A program made the translations under genes and the position numbers. A DNA stretch of 64,000 nt, taken from contig OZ018414.1 of NCBI GenBank assembly GCA_963969595.1, positions 14,119,660 through 14,183,659 of the forward strand, written 5' to 3'. The notes under the pieces are model-generated. The model searched no databases and was not told the DNA's origin. It saw nothing but the letters and a program-made list of their open reading frames with translations. Origin of the DNA: Neckera pumila (Eukaryota > Streptophyta > Bryopsida > Hypnales > Neckeraceae). Shown here piece after piece: positions 10,746-21,465 of the stretch. Every line of letters begins with the position of its first letter. Position 1 is the first letter of the stretch.

Positions 10746-13700
10746 AGCTTAAGTTGTTTTAATTATAACTTTAACCAATCTTTTATGAAAGATAATTTTA
10801 CAATAATTTAAAAAAAAGTTAGCAAGACACTTTTCCAAAATTAGTCTTTCAAAATTAGACTTCATAATGTGGTAGAAGAAAAACTAATTTTTATCAAAGA
10901 TGCCTTGATAAAGACACAGGCTAGTAAATTCCAATCCAATAATTTGCCCTTCAAAATGATGTTCTAGATTATTCTTTCCTTTTATCTATCTTGAAGGCAT
11001 CAATGATTTTCTCTCTTTTGATTTTCTATTATATATAAATATAAAAATTAACATGTATAAGGGGCAACTCAAATACACATGAGTAAACAATCCAATACTT
11101 CAAACTCATTTCACACACTCAAAAACAATAAAAGCAAAAATAAATCAAAAGTGTGGCTTCATTTAAGAGACACTTATCTCTAAATTTCTAGCCTAATATA
11201 TTGTTTTCACTAATTAGCTCTAAATGCCTTTCTCTGTTCTCACATTACTTCAAATAATAAATTAAAGGCTTGATCCTCAATCAAGCCAAGAACATTTAGA
11301 CCCACAAATATGACTTGCAATGCAACAATCTAATGTCTCAAGGTTCAATGAAGTCCTTTAAGCATTCTTAATAAGATTTAGCATGCTAAAACCCCACCAA
11401 GAGTTCCAAGATCCAATATCTGTGCAAAATATAAAGAATATTTATTTTTTTCTTCTTTAAGACTCTTCCAATTTCATCCTTCTTTGAGGGCATTCTTGGT
11501 ACTTTTGAAACTATTATAGACATGTCGATTGCCTATGAAATTCAATTACACCTTTATTTTAAGGCATTAATGAAGCATCTACAATAGTTGTAAGATATAT
11601 TCAACAAAAATTGTTTCAAAAATAAACATTGTTTTGTTTGTAAAATAGACTAGAAAAAGAATTAAGAAAAAAAGAATTATAATAATTGTTACTAAAATGT
11701 ATATGATAAAATTATTTTTTTAATTTGTTTTGATAGGCATGTATTGATCCTATTCATCACTTACACAATAGCATCTTATAGATCCTACTTCATTCTAGAG
11801 GTACAAATAATAGGGCTCAATGGTAAGGATTATTACTCAAATAGGCACTAAAATATTACATCCAAGTAGAGAAACACCCCCTGTTGTCTTGTATATTCTT
11901 TATGTTAGTCCTTGAATATACGAGTGATGATGAAACTTGTTTATAGAACAAGATAAACTATCTAATGTATACCACAAATATGAAGACAAATTCATTTTCA
12001 ATATAAAATAGAGATGTAATGCGGGACTTTATATCATGTACCAATATATACATATCATCTCTAAGGGACCTTTAACCCTTTAAGGTTTTGAATCCTTTCT
12101 GGAACTTTTGTACATTTTTGCTTATATCTTTATATGGGTGTATTACATATCCCATTTCTATCTAATTGATTACAAAGGAAAGGTAATCTTAAATAAAGAT
12201 TTCAATGTACCTTTGGATGAATGAAAAGTTATAAGGAGGAAAGATTTGTTAGAAGCACTTTGTTCATTGTTTAGAATATGGACGTTAGAGCCCTTAGTAG
12301 TAGGGATTAAGGAACCTTCATAGAACTTTTCTCCTTACCAATCTATACATTAAACTAGCTTGTTTTTTTTACTATATTTAGGTGCCATTTTGTTTTGTTT
12401 TGTTACAGTGAGATCTTTGGAACCATGCATCCTCCAGTCACGTTCTTGGTACGGTTGGAAAGCTCTTTACAAGGAGGATGCACAAACTTGATTTCATGGC
12501 ATGCTAACTCATGACATAAAAGATAATAAATTTTGAAGTTTATATGAATTGAAAAGAAATTTAAAAATTACTTTTACTTTATTTTTATTATATTGTGGCA
12601 ACGGCACAATACTCACTAGTGAGAAATATGGAGGCTCAAATGTAAACAAATCAACTTATGGTATTTTTTTTTATTTTGGAACACCTGGGGCTCTCCTCTT
12701 GGCATGTAAGTACAAGCATGGAGACTGGAAGCACTTGCAGACCTGAGGTCTTACAATAACTTGCAGCCTATCAATTCATTCTGGAAACTCTGTTGCCACT
12801 TGCTAGCACGAAAGGGCATGCTGTATGGTAAACCAGCCTATGACAGTGAGGCGGAATGAATGGTTTGACCGGTTGGCATTGTTGAAATTTAAAAATAAAA
12901 AAAAAGATTTCACAGAAAGAGAGGCAAAGGTGAGAAATGGGGAGAGCATCTGAAATTTTGTTTTTGTGACAAAGTATGAATTTGTTATGAAATTTTGAAA
13001 TGTGATGTCCAATTGGTCCCAAAGAGTCGCTAGACTATTCCCAAAACAACAAAAGTGTATCTATAATGGTCATCTTATTATATCACCTACAATAGAGACA
13101 ATATTTCCTAATATGGCTACAACATGAAGGCCTAAAAAGTCACTCCTGTGATGAATATTATACTCAACAGGCCCTATTAGACGATAACATCGGATTTATT
13201 GCGAGAGGGATAGAGTTCGCAACTTGCTTCTCATATTTACTTGGATGAGTGCATGTTGGCACAACAATTGGAGAATGTGGGTGTTTGTAAGGCGAAGAAG
13301 AATTATCTATATTTTTGGTTGTGTTTGTAAACATTCCACTCTCTAGTAACTAACTAGGACTTATGCAAGACAAAGGCAGAGGAAATTATCCTCGACAACT
13401 TGTGTAGCCTTGAAATCTCAAGTGAGAAGCATAAAGATTGGACTTCCATAAAGAATTGGGACTTTCAAGAAGTTCAAAGATCAGACATAACAATTACTCA
13501 GAAAAATTAAAACAAACAATTGCTCACTGATATTGGGAGGTAAATTGATAAAGGTAGCTTAAGCAAGACTCCGCAATTCCCCTGTGGATATTTTTTGTTG
13601 CATTTGCAAATTCTGATCAAACAACAAACTGCTTGAGCAGCATTAGTTAGAATGTAATATCAAGTGGCGGCGGGTATGTATTGGTAGTCATTTTAGAGCT

Positions 13701-14320
13701 TTAGAAAGCTATTGATATAGCTAATACTAGCCTAGAAGGTCTAGCTAGGATCTGGGAATTTAGAATAGAGTTTGAAGTTGTTTGAAGGTGTAAACAAGGA
13801 TATTTTGGGATAGGAAGGGTTGATTGAAACCCTCACTTCCATTCATTCTCTTCAAGTCGTGTGTGTGAAGGTTTCATGAAATTTTGAGAGATGGTATATC
13901 ATAAAGGTTGTTTGTAGATGATGGCAATATTGTCAATTTACTTAACCTAAGGTTTCTCCTTGTATACTTCAATTTGAGTGCAAGGATAGTTAAATCAAGA
14001 TAAAGTAGAAGCATATGGGAATATATTAAATGCTTATTTATTGGGTGCTTGTTCATTCATGCCTAGCTATAGTGTGGATTTGCTTATGGACATTTGTGCT
14101 TATATATGTGAATTTAGTCTATAATACTTTATGTTAGCAATGCAAAATGGTCCATTATAATGAATCCATTTGTACTTATATATGTGACAATTACGATTAA
14201 ATCCCAAGATTGTTCCACTTGAAAGCAACCTTTAATCACCAGTCCGTCAAGAGATGTCTGTTATAAAGATTTGTGATTATGAAAATCACCTACTTAGGAT
14301 ACAATTTTATTATTTCTAGC
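10746..14320. other. AT-rich DNA without a confident gene
   Basis: No long ORF. Two coding-like stretches occur near 13225-13320 and 13372-13509 on the plus strand (listed separately). A 9-bp inverted pair GCATCCTCC/GGAGGATGC surrounds 12427-12482. A segment around 12568-12600 (ACTTTTACTTTATTTTTATT, then ATATTGTGGCAACGGCA) recurs near 44512-44555, so it is an unclassified dispersed repeat. Confidence 0.4.
13225..13509 (+). pseudogene. Possible exon remnants of an unknown gene
   Basis: Two stretches read like protein rather than random AT-rich translation. The first includes LDECMLAQQLENVG (about 13240-13285). The second, about 13357-13509, includes DLCKTKAEEIILDNLCSLEI and ends at TAA. Between them lies TAACTAACTAG, which looks like a branch point and 3' splice site. 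I do not recognise the protein and there is no continuous frame. It may be a decayed gene or transposon piece, or chance. Confidence 0.2.
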
Positions 14321-15202
14321 CCCCTAAAGTCCCTTTGTCCCCTCAAGGGACAAAATGGATTTTGGGCAAGCTCCAACGGCTTCATGATTTTTTGAATTTT
14401 TTTGTGAAGATATAAAAACACATTAGCTTTTTTTATTTCAATCGGTGCTCGGGAGCAATAGTTATAACACAAAAGGTATTATTCTGTGCGTGAGGCAAAA
14501 ATCTCCTCGCACAAAAAAATTAAAATTTTTTTTTTCTCATAGATTGTAATTTTATCTATATGGGAAGTTTTGATTCATTCCATTTGGATTTGTTATGTGA
14601 AAGTTATGGACAATCTTTTTTTTTGAGCAATTAAAGCATCTTTTTGAAAAAATAACTTACAGGATTTATTTATGAGTGCAATGTTCACAATTTTTCAAAA
14701 AAATTGTTTGACAAGGTTAAGTTTGCTTGCTAAAACAATCCCACATTGGGATTCATAGTATTTAAATCCCATCTTAGAGCTACCAACAATTTAGTTTTTC
14801 TTTCAATCTTGGACTTATTACTACTTAACAATTTTTTAAAGAATGAAAATCAAGTGTGGTTTTTTAAAAAAATTCCTAGATTCTCAACTCAATTCCTTAA
14901 TACAAAAATAAATAAATTCAAAGTTTGTAGTACAAAAAAAAATTAAAAAATGGTGGTCAAAGTCATTTGGAATTGCAAGCCAGTGTTCAAGAAAATAATT
15001 CCAACTTTGAATGCTAAGATCTTGTAATATGTCGGTCAAACTTTATAAAATTTTCACTTTGTAATCTGAGATAAGTTAAGTACAAGATCCTATGGTTAGA
15101 TTCTAAGAAAAAAATATATTTTATCTCTTTTCTTGGATGAATGCAACTAAACTGACAATTTTGAATTGTTTTTATAGAAAAATGGCCTTGGGACTTTAGG
15201 GG
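14321..15202 (+). mobile_element. TTAA-type element, family A
   Basis: Ends CCCCTAAAGTCCCTTTG and CCTTGGGACTTTAGGGG, with TTAA intact on the right (15203-15206). The left flank reads TAGC, so the left duplication has mutated. The subterminal hairpin is GTCCC/GGGAC with a mismatched sixth pair. It resembles the 9110-10056 copy throughout. No ORF of substance. Confidence 0.75.
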
Positions 15203-15269
15203 TTAAGCTACAAGCGACACCTACTTAGGGTTACTTTTATTTCTTATTTTCTTAAGTTACAAATGAAAA

Positions 15270-15430
15270 CATGCCGGTGGATGAGACCCTAGTTAATGCA
15301 AGCAACCGACTGAAGCACCCACTCAGGCTGTGCGTGTCCCAGTCAATTCAATTCACCTGGACATGAATTCTGATACCCAGCTGGAAAAAGGTCAATCACT
15401 GCGCTACTGTCACAGTTGGAAAGGCCTCTT
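15270..15430 (-). mobile_element. Possible tRNA-derived SINE, minus strand
   Basis: On the minus strand, TAGCGCAGTGATTGACC resembles the pol III A box of plant tRNA-derived SINEs, and GGGTATCAGAATTC about 30 bases later is a weak B-box candidate. The A-box match is good and the B-box poor, so this is tentative. It ends about 220 bp from the Harbinger element. Confidence 0.25.
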
Positions 15431-15770
15431 GTAGCCTATATTGAAGAGATATCACATTCAATGAATTCCCGTTTCATTTGTTAAAAAAAAAAATATTTAT
15501 ATATATATATCACCGGAGTTACCGGTATAATAATTGGATGATAGCATGTTAAAAGTTATTTGCAAATACATCAGGTCCTTGTGGGCGCCTGGGCGAGGTG
15601 TCCCTTTTGAGGAGATAGAGGAGATAGTCAGAGATCACTACCCACTCACTTAGGGCCTCTTCACACTATGGTCGTCCAAGTCCAGAGGCCGTGGGATTGA
15701 GAGTCCAAATTTTTGGTGAAAGTCCAAAGAAATGAGCAATAAATGATAGTTTTTGGAGCCTTTGGCCAGC

Positions 15771-15866
15771 CATAATGTGAAGCCTCCAAAGGCCAAGCCC
15801 AAAGTCCAAACCCATGGCAATGAACTCCCACGGCCTTTCAACTTGGACGGCCATAGTGTGAAGGCT
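15771..15866. repeat. Left subterminal repeats of the Harbinger element
   Basis: CATAATGTGAAGCCTCC (about 15771) and CATAGTGTGAAGGCTCC (about 15851) repeat the terminal motif inside the left end, each followed by AAAG(G/T)CCAA-type sequence. A similar CGTAGTGTGAAGGCTC occurs near 18995 inside the right end. Subterminal repeats of the terminus are commonly transposase or accessory-protein binding sites; that role is inferred here. Confidence 0.6.
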
Positions 15867-15966
15867 CCAAAGTCCAAACCCATAGCATTTGTATGGCTTG
15901 AATCCATTTCCATTCACATAAATAACCCATGTAATTTCTGAAATTTTTATCTCACCTTCTCTAATC

Positions 15967-17373
15967 ATGGAGTCTAGAAAGGAACGCATTCTTGTTTTAC
16001 TTTCGGTTTTCTTGGTCATAAAGTATGTCATTGTGGGCATTTTGGCATTGCAAAAAGTTGCAATTTTTGAAACAAATGTCCAAATGATGATGATGGCAGT
16101 TTTTATTCCCCAAGGACGGAGGGTGAATTCTCAGAGGAAATGATGGCAATTTCCAAGATATGGAGGTTTTTTGGAGCATACACTTTTGGGGACATTTTTA
16201 GATGGTGATTTTCGGAAGCGGATGAGGGTGAGTAAATCTACATTTCAATATCTATGTACTCTTTGGGGGCCTGTTTTGCAAAAGAAGGATACACATCTTA
16301 GAGAAAGTATTAGTATGGAGCGGAGGATTGCAATAACTCTTTTTCGATTAGCAACATGTAGTTCTTTGCAAATGATTGGTGATTTATTTGGTGTGGGATT
16401 GAGTACAACATCTATCATTGTGAGGGATTGTTGTGAAGCTATTAGGCTTCATTTGGGACCATTAGTTTTTAAAAAACCAACTCTTGCTTCAATGAAACAA
16501 ATAGCAAAGGGTTTTGAAGCACTACATGGTATTCCGCTTATTCTAGGGGCAATAGATGGTAGCCACATCCCTATTATAGCACCATCTCATGACCCTGTAG
16601 CATACTATTGCCGAAAGGGATATTATTCATGTTTACTACAAGGGGTTGTTGATGCCGATTGCAAATTCTGGGACTATGATTTTGGATGGGCTGGACGAAT
16701 TCATAATTGGGCCTTATTTCAAAAATCTGAAATTGGAAAGAAGACTATGAGAGGTGCATTTTTACCTAACAAATTCATTGGTGATGTTGCATATCCTATG
16801 AGGTTGTGGTTTTATTTACCATTCAAGGGAGAAAGAGAGGGATTGCCTAGAAGAAAAACACATTGGAATTTTATCCAATCAAGCACTTGTATGGCTGTGG
16901 AAAGAGCCTTTGGAATTTTAAAAGGAAGATGGCGCATATTACTGAAAAGAATTGACATGCCACTCCAAAATGTGCCTAATATTGTTACAGCATCTCTATG
17001 TCTGCACAATCTGTGCATTCTAGAGAATGATGAATTATCCATAGATTGGGCCAAAGAAGCAGAGAAAGAGCTACAAATTGAAGCCAATTCAGAATTTGGA
17101 AAAATGCAAAGAACATATATGTTTTACTCTCTCGAATCATCATTGAGGGAAATGAAGGAATTCCGGAAAAAAAATCCACAAGTCAAGGAAATTCCATTCA
17201 TAGAACCTGGAGAAGAAGAAAAAATCAAGAATGTGAAAAATCGTGCACATGAAGAAACAAAGATAGAGCGACAAGAGAAAATGAAGAAAATATTGGCTGA
17301 TTCAAGTCGAGTTCATCTATTACTAGCCGAGACCTTTTACAAAGATCATTTGGCTAGAAATTCAGACATTTAG
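15967..17373 (+). CDS. PIF/Harbinger DDE transposase (HARBI1/ALP1-like nuclease)
   Basis: A 400-codon frame (16171-17373) encodes the DDE nuclease that cuts and pastes this element. The acidic triad is visible: D in GAIDGSHIP (codon 16555), D in GDVAYP (16783) and E in VERAFG (16900). Upstream come the helical region (RVSKSTFQYL, then RIAITLFRLATCSS with a GVGLSTTS turn) and RKGYYS, QGVVDADCKF and HNW, where most relatives have HD. The C-terminus is charged and helical. The frame stays open upstream to TGA at 16141, and the same frame begins at ATG 15967. A GTATGT donor at 16023 and AG at 16156-16157 would remove the TGA in phase, giving 423 residues; otherwise the TGA is a nonsense mutation. 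It converges on the Myb-like gene 62 bp downstream. Confidence 0.85.
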
Positions 17374-17435
17374 TTTGAAAACTGTATTTCAGATGACGAT
17401 GATGATGATTGTAGCATAGATGAGAGTAGCATACT

Positions 17436-18602
17436 CTAGAGCTTATTGATCAAACAATCAAATTGGTAGTCTACTCTTTCTAGCAGCTCATTTGTTCTCT
17501 CAAAATTTTTCATCAAACCTGTGCTAGTTTTTCCCATTTTCTCAAAGATATAAATGGCTCTATCATGAAAATTCTGTTTACCTTTTGATGGTGGTGTAGA
17601 AATGGTTGTTGAAGTTGGTGCACTCTCCACATCCGGGGTGAATTGGTCTGGCTTTGTACATTATCTGTGGATGTAGCCGAGACATGCTTCATCACTTGCC
17701 CGGCTTGGTGATACCACTCGTCCAGAGCATCATAAAATTTGCTCTCTTGCCGATTATTGCCAGAAATACCATTGGCCATTTTGTCTTCTTTGTAAGCATA
17801 AAAAATGGACTTGAATTTTTTACGGCATGCCACAGCAGTGCTATTGAAATTTGGTAGCACGACAACCATTCTAGCATGAAGCCTCGCCCATGTGTCAATT
17901 CCTGGAAGCAAAAGGTTCAAAAAACATGAAGAAATAGTCAAAAATGGCATTGAAAGAACAATCACAGCACATGCTCTCACTGTGAAACAAGGACTACAAG
18001 GGCTTTGTAAGGTATAAATGAAAGATGAAGGTGGCATTCATCATGGAAAGGAAGTAGGTGGAGGGTTTGGCCACATCATGTAAGGTCTCTCCATTGTGAT
18101 GGTGGAGACTAGGTTTCAAACCCCAACGGCGGCATTGCATTTGCATATGCAATGGGGGGAAAGGGGGGCCTGGAGGCCGGGCACGGGCGCGTGGCAAAGG
18201 CAATGGCTTATTGGCCCCAATCCTCAATCTGAATTCTTTTGTTGAAAAATTAAAATTAGGGTAGAACAGTTACATACCTTATTTTTTGCCGTTTCAAATG
18301 AATTCAGGCTCCATCTCTCCCTTCAACGCTATCAATTGAAAGACCCTGTGAGTCCTCCCACTTGCGAGCCACTTCTTCTCCTTCGGCTTCTCCTTCAATT
18401 TTCACTACTACCTTTTTCTTGGCAGTTGCTTTCTTCTTTGGGACAGCCTTTTGCTTAGGAGCAACTCTCTTTTTGGAAGATCCTATAATCTCACAATCTC
18501 CTCCCTCAACAACTCTCTCTTCTACTCCTTTCTCTGTAACTTGAGTTGAATAGGGTTGAAATGCTCCATAAGAAGTTGGGGTCAAAAAAATTTGCTCCCC
18601 AT
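17436..18602 (-). pseudogene. Harbinger Myb/SANT-like accessory protein, degraded
   Basis: PIF/Harbinger elements need a second, Myb/SANT-like protein that binds DNA and brings the transposase to the ends. The downstream exon (about 17901-17436) shows a trihelix-like stretch: IDTWARLHARM, then NSTAVACRKKFKSIFYAYKE, then SKFYDALDEWYHQ. A one-base shift near 17635 (a CACCCCGG run) separates it from the expected C-terminus KNFERTNELLERVDYQF, which ends at 17436. The upstream exon (about 18590-18304) has a Lys-rich tract (KQKAVPKKKATAKKKVVVK). It ends in TGA at 18304 before a good donor, AAGGTATGTA (18280-18271). Its possible ATG at 18602 is out of phase by a T-run indel. Several lesions mean it is probably non-functional. 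Confidence 0.6.
18040..18230 (+). mobile_element. Possible SINE-like insertion inside the Harbinger Myb gene
   Basis: A GC-richer patch contains GGTCTCTCCATTG ... GGTGGAGACTAGG and then GGTTTCAAACCCC. This parallels the anticodon-arm and B-box part of the clearer SINE at 19560 (GGTCTCCCAC ... GGTTCAATCCCC). It lies in the presumed intron of the Myb-like gene. The A box is poor, so this is tentative. Confidence 0.3.
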
Positions 18603-18860
18603 AAAAGTCAATTGGCTACAAAGAAAAGGGTTTTGAGAAAAATTGTCCATCTTCTCTACTTGCAAAAAAATGAAAGAGACAACAAACAACAAAGAGCTGC
18701 AAAAAAAATTAAAGCGGCTTCTACCAAGACACACAAGAGAGAGAGGAGAAGAAGAAGCCGCATCCTGCTTTTTGTCTTGCGAAAAACAATTCGCTAAGAT
18801 CTAGTGGCTGAGATCTTGTTAGTTTTTTATTTTTTTATTTTTATTTTTTGAAAATTTGAT

Positions 18861-18921
18861 GGACTCTCGAGGAGAGATTGGGTCCTGCAAAATGCAGGAC
18901 CCAAATTCTCCTCGAGAGTCC
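18861..18921. repeat. Hairpin with 28-bp arms near the right Harbinger end
   Basis: Arms 18861-18888 and 18894-18921 pair at 26 of 28 positions around a 5-nt loop (AAAAT). They contain GGACTCTCGAGGAGA, then GGGTCCTGC. GGACTCTCGA also occurs near the outer right terminus (19069-19078), so the hairpin is built from terminus-like sequence. Confidence 0.75.
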
Positions 18922-19299
18922 GTCGGAATTTTCTGCCACGTAAGCATTTTGCTGCCATGTAGGCAGTTTTGAGAGCGACGGACTTTGGATTGTGGCGCGT
19001 AGTGTGAAGGCTCAAGAGGCCAAACTTTGGGGTTTTTGAAATTTGATTGGTGGAAACCAATGGACTCTCGACCAACGGCCGTAGTGTGAAGTGGCCCTTA
19101 ACCCTAGAAAGAGGCTAGAAGGATGGACTGGTCACTGTGGAAAAAATCAGACTAATATGCAGTAAGAGAGGTTGTACTTTGAAGCATTTATTTGTGAATA
19201 GTAGTTGGAGGACCCATAGGGAGTGGCCACGTTAGCTAGAGTTCAGTACAGAACCTCTCCAACTGCATAAACCTCTCTTAATGCATAGTCCCCACACTA

Positions 19300-19480
19300 T
19301 ATTTAGAGAGGGTTGGAATGGACATTTTAAAGCATCCTCTCTGAATTTTGTCCATAACTTTTTATTGGAGACTCAAAATTGTAAATGATTTTTTGGAGAT
19401 GAAATTTAGTTTAATTTTCCAACTTCTGTTATTTCAAAGTTTTTTTTAAAGAAGTTATTCTACTATACTTATACAACCAC
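19300..19480. mobile_element. Family J foldback MITE, partial copy
   Basis: It matches the right half of 54166-54459: CTGAATTTTGTCCATAACTT, then TTTTATTGGAGACTCAAAAT, then TTTTTGGAGATGAAATT, then GAAGTTATTCTACTAT. The left half and the GGCACAGTAG terminus are missing or diverged. Confidence 0.5.
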
Positions 19481-19557
19481 CAGAGTCTGCTGAATTAACA
19501 AAGCAAATGAAAAACAAATTGCTAAAACTATACAAATAAAATTCTACAGCTATTATA

Positions 19558-19860
19558 ATCATTGGAAGTTGTGCAATGGATAAGTGAATGGTCTCCCACT
19601 TGGGAGGTTGGGGGTTCAATCCCCATGCCCACCGGCCACCCTTGGTGGCAAATGGCCTCGGTGGCTTGCCAATGTGGCATTTTAATATGCCTAGGTGGCA
19701 ATGCCAAATGGCGTCCTCTAATTGGCCGATGTTGCTAATAAAAATTCTTCTTTTTGTGCTTGACCGAATCAACAAAAGAATTAACAAGTTTATGTTGGAT
19801 AGTGTCCAAGTCAACACGTCCAAATCAACACAAAACTAATAGACCAAATCAACATTGTTT
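19558..19860 (+). mobile_element. tRNA-derived SINE
   Basis: TTGTGCAATGG (19569-19579) fits the pol III A box with one mismatch. GGTTCAATCCC (19613-19623) is a perfect B box about 34 bases on, the spacing seen in tRNA genes. Between them CTCCCACTTGGGAG folds like an anticodon arm. The body then departs from tRNA (CCACCGGCCACCCTTGGTGG), as in SINEs. The 3' limit is uncertain and no poly(A) tail is obvious. It lies just outside the Harbinger element. Confidence 0.6.
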
Positions 19861-19884
19861 TGTCCATTTTTTGTTGATTTGGAC
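19818..19884. repeat. Inverted repeat, 18-bp arms
   Basis: GTCCAAATCAACACAAAA (19818-19835) pairs with TTTTTTGTTGATTTGGAC (19867-19884) with one mismatch. Related CCAAATCAACA words occur between the arms. It overlaps the SINE tail region. Confidence 0.6.
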
Positions 19885-20525
19885 ACAAATTTTCTAGTAG
19901 TGCTGCAAAAATAATGATTTCCTCGTTTATCCTAAAAGTTTTGATTGGTCACCATGGGCTTGAACAATAATGAATGCCTATTATTGCGTAGTTGTAATCA
20001 TGTGCAATTTAGATTGGATGAATTCATTTTGGAATGCTCTTAGAAGACGCACAAGGAAGATGATTGTTGTGTGATACCTTGTTTTGAAGATTTTGTGAAA
20101 CTAAGTCTGGTTTAACTCTGGAATGCCGCCAGTGCCACTTTGTCATTTGAATGACAATCTAGGGAGATGCAAAAGTGATTAGAAACACTTTTCCATCTTC
20201 TTCTCCCTTGTTGACCTTTCATGTTGGGTTATGAAGAGTATCCAATTGAGTTTGTAGTCTTGCTAGTATTTGTCTTCATGTAAATGAGAAGTTATTAAAA
20301 AAACAAATAAAAAAATATGCTATTTTAGTGTATTTTGGAAAGTTGTGGCTCCTTGCTCTAAATCTGAAAATTCTCCACAAAAATGATATTTTTTGAGTTT
20401 GAGCCTAATCAACAAAATGAAGGTCATCACTCTAATTTCTACTCCAATTTGAATTTTGAAAAAAACCCTCCTAATCCATTTGTTCAAAAAATAAAAAAAT
20501 AAAAAATAAAAACTCCTAATATTGA

Positions 20526-20768
20526 TGCCACATTTAACTATTTCTAGACTATTCAATAAATTATGGACTATACGTCCAAAGATCTCCGAATAACATCAGG
20601 AGATCTCCCGATTTTTGTATAGGTCTCTCAATTTTTTTTATAAAACTCTAGATGTTTTGCATAGATTTCCCAATGTTTTGGATTATCTCTTGATGACAAT
20701 TTTTTTCTCTCCCAATGAACATTATTAATTCTGGACTTTCAATAGTCCAAAAGTAGTTAAATATGGCA
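20526..20768. mobile_element. Foldback MITE family I, copy 2
   Basis: Ends TGCCACATTTAACTA and TAGTTAAATATGGCA are inverted repeats. The flanks share six bases, TATTGA (20520-20525 and 20769-20774). Six is unusual: CACTA and Harbinger give 3, hAT 8, Mutator 9, so the superfamily is open. 243 bp, non-coding; related to 10498-10745. Confidence 0.65.
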
Positions 20769-21140
20769 TATTGAATATTTTATTGCAATTTGAACCTTGG
20801 ATGTAGTAATGTACACAAATGGTGAAATTTTCAGATTTTTTGAAAAAAAATTCTATTTGATGTGATTTTTCTTTACTTTTTCTTCAAAAATTCTTAAAAA
20901 AAACAGTTTTCCACAAAAAAATCTAAATTTTTTAGGAAGTAAAGAAGACATATAATTTCTTCTCTGAAAATAAAAATAAAAATTTTCATACATATCTAGT
21001 TGCAAAATGGCAACAAATTGAGTGATGGACAGTGAGGCCTGAAATCAATGATCATGGGTTCGTCATTTAGGGGTTGAGATTAAAAATGCAGTTGCAGCAT
21101 TGATACAAAAACGTCGGGAAGGGTCTCACATTGAGGCATA

Positions 21141-21463
21141 AGGTAGGAGGTTCTTAAATTGCTCACGCTCTAAAATTGTGCACCTCTTCAATGTTTACTA
21201 CTTGTACATGTTGCTTTTTGCAATATACAAGCAGTGAACATTTGAGGAGGTGTATGATTTTAGAGTCCTCTAAAACGTCAAAAATTTGAACTTCAAAAAT
21301 TCATAACTAAATTTGCAAAGCTCCAAAAAATATGAAACGAATTGGATTGGATGCCAATTTCATTTGTCTTTGAAGGCAAATTTATTGAGAAATATTTCAA
21401 GAAGTTCACCTCACCGAAATTCCGTTTCAGTTCTTAAGTGGGCATTTTATGGACCTCCTACCT
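21141..21463. mobile_element. Stowaway-like MITE, family L
   Basis: Terminal inverted repeats AGGTAGGAGGTTC and GGACCTCCTACCT are each flanked by TA (21139-21140, 21464-21465). A second inverted pair lies inside (about 21170-21208 against 21229-21267). The 3' half contains CTTCAAAAATTCATAACTAA, then ATATGAAACGA and GGATGCCAATTTCATTT, recurring at 38.7 and 62.3-62.7 kb. Non-coding. The TA duplication points to a Tc1/mariner relative. Confidence 0.6.
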
Positions 21464-21465
21464 TA

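Larger units (their letters stand above)
15653..19097 (+). mobile_element. PIF/Harbinger DNA transposon, complete termini
   Basis: A 3445-bp element has inverted termini GGGCCTCTTCACACTATGG (15653 on) and CCGTAGTGTGAAGTGGCCC (to 19097). It is flanked by the 3-bp duplication TTA (15650-15652 and 19098-19100), the hallmark of PIF/Harbinger. It carries the two genes of this superfamily, a DDE transposase (plus strand) and a Myb/SANT-like protein (minus strand), arranged tail to tail. Copies of the terminal motif TAGTGTGAAG recur just inside both ends. A 28-bp-arm hairpin lies at 18861-18921. The transposase may still be functional; the second gene is damaged. Confidence 0.9.

Noticed and set aside
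16812..17179. Minus-strand frames inside the transposase gene
   Set aside because: They overlap conserved transposase coding sequence in antisense and have no domain.
17994..18227. Minus-strand 77-codon frame as an exon of the Harbinger Myb gene
   Set aside because: The sequence is Pro/Arg-rich low complexity from a SINE-like block. It lacks the SANT-like motifs seen in the downstream exon.
19560..19640. Functional tRNA gene
   Set aside because: A and B boxes are present but the acceptor stem does not close and the sequence continues as a non-tRNA body; a SINE is the better reading.
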